From NCBI GenBank assembly GCA_965112735.1, contig OZ218962.1, positions 1,240,001 to 1,304,000 on the forward strand: a stretch of 64,000 nucleotides of DNA, in the 5' to 3' direction. The DNA is from Phaeosaccion multiseriatum (lineage: Eukaryota > Ochrophyta, other classes). Position numbers and translations under genes: made by a program. This document shows positions 25,269 to 35,365 of the stretch, piece by piece; the first letter of the stretch is position 1, and every line of letters starts with the position of its first letter. The notes under the pieces are model-generated. The model saw only the letters and a list, made by a program, of their open reading frames with translations. It made no database searches and was not told the origin of the DNA.

Positions 25269-26832
25269 CGATGATGACGACACGGCCTCCCACGTACCTC
25301 ACCCCACGCTGTCCCGCATGCGCGAAACCATCCTTCAGCGGGCCCACACGTACTGCGAAGGGGCGGACAAGGGGCTGGTGGAAGGCCAGAGCGGCAGCGG
25401 CAGCGGCAGCGGCAGCACTGGTGGGGTAGTAGCAGCAGCAGGGGCAGCAGGAGGGGCAGCAGCAGGGAGGGGCAGAGATGGCGCCATTCCTGTGGCCGCC
25501 AATGAGACAGGGCGGGGGCCTTCGCTAGTCATGCACCTTGACCAGGAGCAATGCCAGCCGCTGGACCGGTACGAGATACCCTACAAGGACGTAATACAGG
25601 CGCGTAAGGAGAAGCAGCTCGTGGACATTTTCCTTCGCCGCTACCTCAAGGGCGAGGAAGGAGTAAGCTATGTGGCCACGACGCAGGGGTTTGAGGAGCA
25701 GTTACTCCTGGGGGAGAGATTCCCCGGGGTGTACTACCGAAACGTTAAGGTGTGCGGCAACTGCCGTCAGGTCTATACACTCATCGAGGAGGCGCGCTCG
25801 AAGGCCTTGCAGAGGCTAGGAGGAGGAGGAGGAGGAGGAGGAGGAGGAGGAGGAGGAGGAGGAGGAGGAGGAGGAGGAGGAGGAGGAGGAGGAGAAGGAG
25901 GAGGAGGAGAAGGTGGAAGAGAGGGAGGAGGAAGGGCGACGGGGGTAGACGGGGGCGGGCGGAAGCAGTTGTCGCTACGAGGCGGGTCACGGGCCGGACC
26001 GGGAGCAGGACTCACCTTCTCAAACGTCCGACCGAAGAAGCGAAGAGGGAGAGCGACCGAGGGGGGGGGGGGGGAGGAAGCAGGCAAGATAGGGGACGCG
26101 GGAGAGGCAGGGCAGCGCTATGACCACACATTTCCAAATTCTCCGGCGAAGCGAGTGGCCTTCTTCTCGAGTGCACCCGGTGGAGGTGGGGAGGCACCGC
26201 TATCGCTACCGCCCGGCGGAGGAGACGACAAGGGGGGAGGAGGAGGAGGAGGAGGAGGAGGAGGAGGAGGAGGAGGAGGAGGAGGAGGAGGAGGAGGAGG
26301 AGGAGGAGGAGGAGGAGGAGGAGGAGGAGGAGGAGGAGGAGGAGGAGGAGGAGGAGGAGGAGGAGGAGGAGGAGGAGGAGGAGGAGGAGGAGGAGGAGGA
26401 GGAGGAGGAGGAGGAGGAGGAGGAGGAGGAGGAGGAGGAGGAGGAGGAGGAGGAGGGGGTGGACGCGGGGAGGAGGAGGAAGGGGAGGAGGAGAAGAAGG
26501 GGAGGGTGTCAGGACTTACCGTGAAGGTGAACGGTTTCGAGTACAGTCCTGAGAGTGTGGCCATGAAGGAGGCAAGGGAGGCGGTGCAGGCACTCACCAA
26601 AAACGACGTCGCAGGTGAGTGAGGAGGGAGAGAGGCAGAGAGGTGGAAAGAGGAGAGGTTACTCTCTGGAAGCCGCCCTACTGCTACTCTTCTCCCTCTT
26701 CCTCCCACCACTCGCTCTGAGCACTCCTTCGCTTTGCACTTGCACTCAATGCACTTCACCCCCCCTCCCCCCCCCCCCCACACACACATACACACACATA
26801 CACACGCACACACATACACACACACATACACA

Positions 26833-26885
<53 letters not shown>

Positions 26886-27953
26886 CACACCACAGAGCTC
26901 AAGTCCCTTAACAAGCCCCCCGTAGCGGTGCAGCACGTCACATCTGCCGTCTTCATCCTCCTCATCGGCGAGGCAGTTCCCTGGGCCAAGGCTCGCCGGC
27001 TCATGTCCTCCGATCGCTTCCTCTCCTCCATGCGGCACTTCGACCCTCACCTCCTCCGGGACGACCAACTCAAGGCGGTGCAGCCATTTGTGAATAGTCC
27101 GGCCTTTACTCCTGCGGCAGTGCTGCCTCGGTCCAAGGCTGCGGCGAAGATTTGCATGTGGGTGTTGGGTAACCTGCAGGCCCATCAGTGGATGACAGGC
27201 AAGGGGCATGCACGAATGAGTGCTCTGTCTAGTACCGGCCTCTTGCAGGGAGGAGGAGGAGGAGGAGGAGAGGGAGGCACGCTGTCCATCACCACGGGTA
27301 CTGCTACTGCTGCTGGCGCTGGCTCTGGCGCTGCTTCTCTCGTTGGTGGGGGACTCGGCGGCAGCACCTTGGACGGAGGCGGAGCGAACCCTTTTCTGAC
27401 GACGTTGGCGCACCAATCAGAAAGAGCCACAGACACCGGCCTCGGTGGGGGGAGTACGCAGGGGGGAGGGAGGGCGGGGCGGCGCAGGAGCAGCGATTTT
27501 AGAAACGGGGGGACTGCGGCGGCAGCAGCAACAGAGGGAGGGGGAAGCGGTCATTTAAAGGGCTCGTCATTGGGCGGTGGTCGGACCCTCTTGTCAGCGT
27601 CGGTATCGCCCGTCAAGAGGCGCCGTGCGAGCAGCAGGAGTCTCTACTTTGCGGATGGAGGACCAGCGACCATCGACCTGCAGGGGAGAGGGGAAGACGA
27701 CGAAGGAGGAGGAGGGGGCGAGAGGATGCGCGCAAGACGGAGCATGGGGATGATGGGAGAATCATTCCCCAGGGGCGCGGCCATGCAGACGAGCAGCAAC
27801 AAGAAGTTGGGCGTGAGTGGGTCCGCCTCTTTGAACCGTTCCCAGGCGCAGGCGCAGCGGGTGAGCTCTGAGCGACTGGCCAATTCAGGCAGTCTTACAG
27901 GGGCCCCACAGGTGAGAAGTCAAAGCGAAAGGTTAAAGCAAAAGCAAAAGCAT

Positions 27954-27986
<33 letters not shown>

Positions 27987-29861
27987 TGATGGGGTAGACT
28001 TTGACTGACTGACTGACTGACTGACTGACTGACTGACGGTCCTCACTGACTGCTCCCTCACCACTCTCAGACTGCCCACAAGGCCTCCTTCGTGAGCAGC
28101 GACGGCGTCACCACCCTTCCCTACCACGTGATGGGTCAGCAGGAGACGACACCCAAGTCCGTCAACTTCGTTGTCGTTCATGACTTGTTTGACACGCTTG
28201 ATGCCTCGGAGGTGCTCTTTAAGCCGATTGTGCACCACCACGCTGGCTGCCAGGCTCTCGTGTTTAACTACCCTGGGCAGGCCGGGACCACCTTTGCGCT
28301 TCCGGTGTCGCTCGATCCGGACTTCGAAGCAGATGCCGCCCAGGGTACGGACGGGGACGGAGGAGGAGAGGGAGGGAGAGGGGGAGGGGGAGGCACAAGC
28401 AAAAGGGCGAGGAAGCAACAGCAAGGGGGTGGCGGTGGGGGAGGAGGAGAAGGTGGCCCTGTCCGTGTGGCGGAGGGTCCCGTGCCCAACAACATACACG
28501 TGTCGGCGCTGCTGCACGAGCTCTTGCAGCACGTCAATGCGCACCAAGAGATGCCCGTACAGCACGCGCCGTTCCATCTCGTGGGTATCGGCAACGGAGC
28601 CGCCATCGCCACCGCCTTTGCCCTCAGGTACGGTAATCATCCGCTCTATCGCCAGACCCTACGGAGCGTCGTGTGCGTCAACGGATTCGCCAGCGTGGAT
28701 TCACAGTTGGCAGCTGTCTTGCACTCGGGCATGAACATGTTTCAAGCCTTCCCTGCCGACCGCCCGGACCTACCCGTGGCCTATTGGTCCAAGTACCTTT
28801 TTAGCGACGAGTATCTGAGACGAGTGGAGCGCAACCTCGCGCTCTCTATTCATACTGCAGTCGCCAACTGTATTTCCCCGGCGGGGCGCCATCTCCTCTG
28901 CAGAGGCGCGCTGAGCCACATCGATCTCAGCAAGGAGGTGGGGAAGCTCGGGGTGCCGCTCGTGCTCGTTCAAAGCACGGAGAATGTGCTTGTGAACCCC
29001 GCCAACGTCGACCCCTTCTTGGCCGGGAGGAAGGTGTTCCACTTTTGGAGTCACGAGTTTGTCAAACCGCCCTTTGCTGCAGGCGCTGCTGCTGCTGCTG
29101 CTGCCTCCTCGGGGGCGGACAAGACCAACAGCAACGCCATGAACAACGACCACGACAACCATGACCATGAGCCCGCTGCCCTCGAGCACCACCCGCTGCA
29201 CCAGACGTCCGTTTACGGCAAGAAGGGTCTCAAGGGCATGCTGTCTGCCCTCTCGCAACGCCAGGGTACCTTCGTCGCTTGGGTCAAGGCCGGCCATGCC
29301 GTGCGGCAAGAGGCCAAGGCCACCGTTATGGACCTCCTGCAAGCACTCGGCTGCCCCACCGCGGACTACTTTAGCGTTGAGGCGGAGCAGTTGGTGATAC
29401 AGCAGCCAGGGCAGGGGCAGCAGTTGGTGATACAGCAGCAGTGCGTTGGGCTGTATCCGTCCGCGAGCTTTGTGGCCAGAGCCAACAGCCGCCGAGTGAA
29501 GGAGGAGGACGGCAGAACCAGAGCCAGTAGTAGTATTAGTAGTAGTAGCGGTGGTGGTGATGGCGGTCGGCGGAGTAGCAATCTTTTGGGCGGGGAAGGC
29601 TCCGAAGAGAGTCTGGAACAAGGGGTGACCGAAGGCCCCGCCGCGCTGGCAGGGGAGGAGACTGCTCTCGTGCTGCTGGAGGGAGGAGATGGAGGGGAGG
29701 GCGAGGGATTGGCAGAGTTGGGAGGGACGCAGGTGCAGACGAGCCCTTTCGTGATGGGGGACGTGCCGACTATCCCCGCGGCCCTCGGAAGCAGCAATGG
29801 CAGTGGCGCAGGCGGGAGCATGTCCCCCGCAAAGCGGCGGCAGCAGCAGCATCGAATGTAC

Positions 29862-29893
<32 letters not shown>

Positions 29894-32800
29894 GAAGAGA
29901 AATGATGATGAGCAGCGCGGGGGGGAGGACAGAGGGCCCAACCGAAAGGATGAGGACGGGGGTATGCACTACAGCGAGGGAGGAGCAGGGGTAGGGGCAG
30001 CGGCGGTTGGGCTGGGAGGGAAGGGAAAGGCGGAAGGCTCCCCACCAGCCATGGGCGGGTTGGACGGGTCGCAGTCCGTGTTCAATCCCCAGTCGTCGGT
30101 AACCTTTGCCTCGGACACTCTTCTCGAGAGCTACTCCCCTGGGGGGGCGATGGAAGGTTCCCCTTCGTCGCCGGGTGGCTACCCTTCGCCACTAACAGTG
30201 ACGCACGGTCCCGGGGGGGGCGGAGGTGTAGGCCTCCGCAGTGTCATGTCCCACAACAGCGCGCAGCAGCGAGGCGACGGAGCGGCGAGTATGGCAACGG
30301 GAGTGACGAATGAGCAGAGCTGTTTCGGAGTCGGCGGGGACGATAGCAGCAGCTGCTATGGAGGAGGAGCGGCAGGGCACGAAGGAGGAGGAGGAGGAGG
30401 GTATGCGGCAGCAGCGGGGGAGGGTGTACCACCAGAGACGACGATGATGATGCCACCCCAGCCGCCTGGCACCCTCGCAAAGGACGAGGAGTCACAGGAG
30501 TACGAGAAGGAGGAGGAGAAGAACAAGCAGGGGAAGCAGGAGGAGGACCCTTTGCTCTTCACCACGTCGTTCGCGGCGGCGGAAACCTTGTACGCCACGG
30601 GATTGAGCGACGCTAAACCACTCCTCCCAAGAGGTGTAAGCGGAGAGCCAATGGAGCACACACTCTCCCATCTCTCGGGTCTTCCTCATGCCGAGGGTGG
30701 ACTGGAGGCCTCGACGATAGCGCAGCGGAGGGATCGGCGGTGGGCCCCGGTCACGAGTGCTGCCGAGGCGGCGGCGGGGGCGGCGGACGACGCTCTGCTC
30801 CTGGCACAGGACACGCTCAACACACGCATGGAGGACCTGCGACAGGAAACGCTGAGGCAGAGGGGGCAGGAGGAGCGAGCCGTGGAGAGGAGGGTGCAGG
30901 TGCGTGGGTGGGTACGTGCGTGGGTGCGTGGGTGCGTGGGCGCGTGCGTTGACTACACTTATGACTTGACTAAAGTTGATCGATGATAAGTCCGAGCCTA
31001 AAGACTTTGAGTGCCTTCGTGCTCCTCCTCCTCCTCCTCCTCCTCCTCCTCCTCCTCCTCCTCCTCCTTCTCTTCCCTCTAAATGTCGTGCTTCACAGGC
31101 ATTAAGGGACGAGCAAGAGAAGCGCCGGAAAGAGACCGAGGAGGAAGATCGCGCGCTGCTTCTCAATATGGGCATGAGGAGCGAAGGCCCAGCAGCAGCA
31201 GCAGCAGCAGCAGTTGGTGATACAGATCCTCCTCCTCCTGCTTCTGATGCTGCCTCTCTCCTCCAAGGGGCTGTTGAAGTGGACGAGTTGGACGACAAGC
31301 TTGTGGCTTTGGGTGCGGTCGATGGCTTCATCCCCGAGGCGCACAGCGTGGACGGGGTGTCAGCAGCGGTGCCGACTCGGGCCATGCCTCCTGTGCATTA
31401 CCCCGACATGAACGCCGAGGGGGACCTTCCGGAGCTCATCACGAGGGGGAAAGATATCGACTCGATGCTCAGAGATCTGGCGGTGAGTGAGTGAGTGAGT
31501 GAGGGAGGGAGGGAGAGAGGGAGGGGGGGAGGGATGGAGGGAGGGGAGGGGGGGAGGGAGGGAGAGGGGGAGGGAAGGAGGAGGGAGGGGGAGGGAAGGA
31601 GGGAGGGAGGAGGTGAGTGAGTGATGGAAGTGAAGGAGTCGCTGCTCTTGAGTTAGTATGTGTCGGAAGTTGAGCGTGGCCCGAGAGTGCAGAGGCGGCG
31701 GGCGTGTACCGCGTGCAGAGTGGAGCGAGCGAGACATTCATTGATTTCCCTCACAGTCTCGCGCCTCTCTCTCACATCCCTCTCTCCCTCTTTCCCTCTC
31801 TCCCTCCCTCTCTCTCTCCCCTCCCTCTCCCTCTTTCCCTCTCTCCCTCCCCCCCCTCTCTCTATTCTCCCTCTCCCCTCCCCCTCCTCTCTCTCTCCCT
31901 CTTTCCCTCCCTCCCTCCCTCTCAGGCGGACGAGGCCGAGATGCGACGCACCGGACAGGCCAACATGACCGACTTCGCTCTAAGCCAGGCCAAGCAGATG
32001 AACAATCAAGTCGAGCGGCAAGAGCTCCTTCGGCACCATGCAGAGAGTCAGGCCGATCGTGAGCTCTACCTCAATGCCATGGCCACACGCATTCAGCTCA
32101 TGTCGAGGCGTCGGGTGGCACGCAGACGGACGCAGGTGCTGAGGGAGGCGCGAGAAGAGCGGAAGCAGCAGGAGGGAGCGGTGGTGTTTGCCCAAAAGGT
32201 GGCTCGAGGCTTCTTGGCGAGGTATCGGATGAAGAAGCATCGAGAGGAGGAGATGATGGAGCTAGTGACAGGGGGCAAAGCACGCGACATTCAACGCTGC
32301 TACCGGGGCATGGTGGGACGTCGTGCGGCGCACCGGGCAAGACAAGACGTGGCGGCCCGGCTGATTCAGAGGGCCTTTCGAGGGTACATTGGTCGGCTTG
32401 TGGCCTGGGAGCAGCGTCGGTTCCTCGAGGGCGTACGGATAAAGTACCAGGCTGCTGTGCTGCTGCAGGCGTGTTGGAGGAGGAGGGTGGCGCTGGATGT
32501 GTATAAAGTGGCGAGGGTGGAGCGGATTGCAGCGATGGAGATTCAGCGCGTGTTTCGGGGTTGGGTGGGCAAAAAGCACGCCAAGAGGAAGTTGGAGTGG
32601 GAGCAGTCCGAGCCCGGCCCGGCAAGACTCAAGGTGAGGAGGATGGCAGTGGATGGCAGTGGATGGGACAGGAGGAGGAGGAGGGTAGGGTAGGGTAGGA
32701 TAGAGGTGGCCTGCGGTGCTTGCTGCTGTCTTGTGACTCATGTCTCTACCACACGCCCCCTCGCACACGCGCCCACGCGCTCCATGTCTTTCTTAACCGC

Positions 32801-34731
32801 TCAAACGCATGCACCCGCACACATATACACACACACACACGCGTGCGCGCACACACGCGCGCACACACCCACACACACACACAGCTTGGGATGCGGCTCA
32901 TCGAGGAAACCAAAGTGGCCTTCGAACGGCAGCGGCTTGAGGTGGACGCGTTACATCAGGCCCAGGCAAGGGCCGAGGCTCGCACAAGCTCCATCCACCT
33001 AGAGTTGTCTGCCTCAGAGAAGGAACTGACGGTGTTGGAGAGGGAATTACACGAGATGGATCAGCTAGAGACGGACATTCGTCACCTTACGCACGAAAGG
33101 GATCTGCTGCAGAAGGGTGTGCTCCGTCCGGATCAGTCGGTGGCAGATACGGATGTGGCGAGCAAGCCTCTGACGATTGTCGGTGGTGGTGGTGGGGGGG
33201 GGGGCTCAGGGGGGGAGGGAGATAGCCTGGGCGACAAAGAGAGCGCCTACGCCCTGGAGATGCAGCTGCAGGTATGTACACGGTAGGAGGGAAAGCTTCT
33301 CTGAGTCACAGAGTTTTCTTTCCCTGCCCTTTCAGCCTCCTCTGATACACGAAAGAAACTCCTCTGCCATCTCTCGAACGTCCCTCCTCCCCTCCACAAC
33401 TAAACCCGGCCCCCTCCTCCCTCCTCCCTGCCCCTCACCGCAACCCCTCCCCCTCTCAGGTGAAGCGCGCTGAGCGAGAGCGCAAGAAGCAACGCCTCGA
33501 GGCCGAGTTCAACTCCGTGTTTGCCGAAGTACAGGACAAACGCGCTGAGCTGTCCCGTCTCGGCCACGCCTTGGGAGAGATTGAAGCCACTCGCATGCGT
33601 AAGAATCGCGAGTTTACACGCATACAACGCAATCTCATGACCCTGCTGCACGAGCAGAAGCAGGAGTTGGACGTGCTACGGCAGAAGGGTGTGGAACTTG
33701 AGGTGGCCACGGCAACGACGGCGGCGGCGGCGAGTGCTACTGCGCAGCGGGCCAAGGACAGCGAGAAGCGGAGTGCAGCCATGTTCCAGCAGACGGAGGA
33801 GCTGATGAAGTTTCAGTTTATGAGCATGAGTCTGTCCTACTTCAACTCGCTCAATATGCTCAAGTCGATGCGCGACATTAACGCCGACACCACCACTGCA
33901 GCGGTTACATCCACTGCAGACGCCGCCTCCGCCGCTGCCGCTGCCAGTGCCGCAGCAAGCTTGCCGGCCATTGCTGTGGCGCAAAAGACGGCATCTGGGC
34001 AGGGCACCATTGACATAACTGCCCTCGGACCGGAGATTGAGAAGCGCAAGGTCTTACTGGAGAGGGCAGACGCCGACAAGCGATCCCTTGTGGAGGCCAC
34101 AGGGCATCACTTCCCTTCGGACGCGAGGCTTTGGACGGTGGAGGACGTATCGCATTTCCTGGAAGCTCAATTCCTGGGGCAGTACAAACAGGCCTTCCAG
34201 GAGGCGCTCATCGACGGAGAGTTCTTGCTGGCCTTGGAGGAGAAGGACTGCATGGATGTGTTGGGCATGGAGCACAAGCTTCATCTCAAGAAGTTCTTCT
34301 TGGCGGTCAACAAGCTGCGCCCCTTAAGTGAGCAGGAGGTGAAGAAGAAGAACTTTGTCCTGCACGAGGAAGGGGCGGACGATGAACGCGAGGGAATACC
34401 CGACGCAGAGACGGTCTTTTCCCAGGCGCGTAACGGCCGTTTGAAACGCCTCGAAGCATCCCTCAACGCGGGCTTTGAGATTGACGTTGAAGACGAGTTC
34501 GGCAACACCCTCTTGCTCGTGGCGTGTCAGAATGTGCACACGCCCATGGTGGAGATGCTGGTAAGGAGAGGGGCAAACATTAACCACCAGAACACCAAGG
34601 GAAACACTGCCCTGCACTATGCCATGGCCTACGACCCCGAGGGGGGGCTGGGCGAGTTCCTGATTGAGAAGGGAGCCGACGACTCCATCGAGAACACAGG
34701 ACACCTCACGGCCTACGATGGCCTCGCGTGA
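23275..34731 (+). CDS. Giant multidomain protein: dynein-stalk/MTBD-like segment, alpha/beta-hydrolase-like, IQ motifs, coiled coil, SAM, ankyrin
   Basis: Eight exons (23275-23588, 23673-26614, 26896-27911, 28071-30899, 31099-31482, 31926-32633, 32885-33271, 33460-34731) join in frame to 3,283 aa. The N-terminal about 1,050 residues are unfamiliar and low complexity, with ERYHRCRVVSLTTEYVLDAT and a CxxC (KVCGNCRQVY). Residues about 1058-1190 resemble the dynein stalk and microtubule-binding domain (DVAELKSLNKPPVAVQHVTS, GEAVPWAKARRLMSSDRFL). Residues about 1425-1860 form an alpha/beta-hydrolase whose elbow is GIGNG, lacking Ser. Residues about 2500-2730 contain repeated IQ motifs (RDIQRCYRGMVGRRAA, AARLIQRAFRGYIGRL, AMEIQRVFRGWVGKKH). 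Coiled coil (about 2731-2960) precedes SAM (about 3080-3148) and ankyrin repeats (about 3200-3275). No AAA motor is present. It is probably a calmodulin-regulated microtubule scaffold (inference). Confidence 0.82.
25219..25266 (+). repeat. 18-mer motif copy 2 followed by (CAG)n, in coding sequence
   Basis: GCAGTTGGTGATACAGCA at 25219-25236 runs straight into ten CAG units. It is read in frame as AVGDTAAAA in the giant protein. Confidence 0.85.
25819..25901 (+). repeat. (GGA)n coding microsatellite, shorter polyglycine tract
   Basis: Tandem GGA read in the giant gene's frame as polyglycine with rare Glu, inside exon 2. Confidence 0.9.
26233..26457 (+). repeat. (GGA)n coding microsatellite, about 74 glycine codons
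   Basis: About 225 bp of uninterrupted GGA encode one of the longest polyglycine runs I would expect in any protein, just before the dynein-stalk-like segment. The opposite strand gives a polyproline shadow frame. Confidence 0.95.
26779..26884 (+). repeat. (CA)n microsatellite at an intron 3' end
   Basis: Alternating CA/CATA over about 105 bp ends 11 bp before the acceptor AG of giant-gene intron 2. No normal polypyrimidine tract intervenes. Confidence 0.9.
27956..28036 (+). repeat. (AGCA)n and (GACT)n microsatellites in a giant-gene intron
   Basis: About eight AGCA/GCAA units (27956-27986), then about eight GACT units (28003-28036), in the intron between exons 3 and 4. Confidence 0.9.
29387..29437 (+). 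repeat. 18-mer motif copies 3 and 4, in coding sequence
   Basis: Two exact copies of GCAGTTGGTGATACAGCA (29387-29404 and 29420-29437), 15 bp apart. They are read here as QLVIQQ, a different frame from copy 2. Confidence 0.9.
31191..31226 (+). repeat. (CAG)n followed by 18-mer motif copy 5, in coding sequence
   Basis: Seven CAG/GCA units lead into GCAGTTGGTGATACAG at 31210-31225 in exon 5 of the giant gene, read as AAAAVGDT. Confidence 0.85.
31495..31922. repeat. Intron with polypurine then polypyrimidine tract
   Basis: Within the intron between giant-gene exons 5 and 6, a GAGGG-rich segment (about 31500-31615) is followed by a CCCT/CTCT-rich segment (about 31770-31922). They can pair as a long imperfect hairpin. 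The pyrimidine part doubles as an oversized polypyrimidine tract. Confidence 0.7.
32825..32884 (+). repeat. (CA)n tract abutting the intron acceptor
   Basis: CA repeats with some CG run directly into the CAG acceptor of giant-gene exon 7. There is no polypyrimidine tract between repeat and AG. Confidence 0.88.
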
Positions 34732-35365
34732 GTGGACGGGTGGACTCGAACAAGCCATTGGATGGCAGTCGATGACATGCGTGTCCCATGATGGTACCCA
34801 GAGAGAACAAAACTGGACTGGGGTGGGATTGCCGGCCTATGCAGTCGAAACGCGACACCCGAGAGAGGCTTAGAGCAGAAGCAATGGGGTATAGAGAACG
34901 CTTAGAATGAGATGAGTCCGACAAAAATGTTTGTTAAGAATATGAATACAAGTCTATGAATTTCGCTCCTCTCCTCTCTGTGAGCTCGCTGGTGAAGCCC
35001 CTATGACGCACACCCGCTTGCTTGTGCATACATCTCTCGCTCAGGACGGCGCCAACCCCCCCCCCCCCCCCTCTGCCCAACGACCTCTCACTCACCTCCC
35101 AGAGAGAGAGCGAGAGAGAGAGAGAGAAGAGAGAGAGACGGCGGAGGGGACCCGAAGGAAGGGAGTGACCGCCCCTGGGGAGGCGCCCAGCCCCTCTGTG
35201 CTGGGCTGTTCTCTATCTATGGCGGCCTTCGCTCTATTGCTTGGCGTCTTCCTCCTCTCCTCCTCTCCTCCTCTAGTGTGCTCTGTATGCTCTATATAGG
35301 AAACATGGAAGCAACCCTCCGGAACCTCTTGTCCCTCTGTGCTGCGCTGTGCTGTGCTGTGCTGC
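34732..35365. other. Convergent intergenic region
   Basis: 3' flanks of the giant gene and the epimerase gene. It contains (GA)n near 35100-35140, a poly-C run near 35055 and a TGCTG-rich patch near 35340-35365. No gene was recognised. Confidence 0.5.

Noticed and set aside
26118-27416. Minus-strand polyproline frame opposite the giant gene
   Set aside because: It is the complement of the GGA coding tract. The plus strand has the domains and the splice continuity.
28770-29969. Minus-strand 399-codon frame
   Set aside because: Antisense to the hydrolase exon of the giant gene. No recognisable domain.
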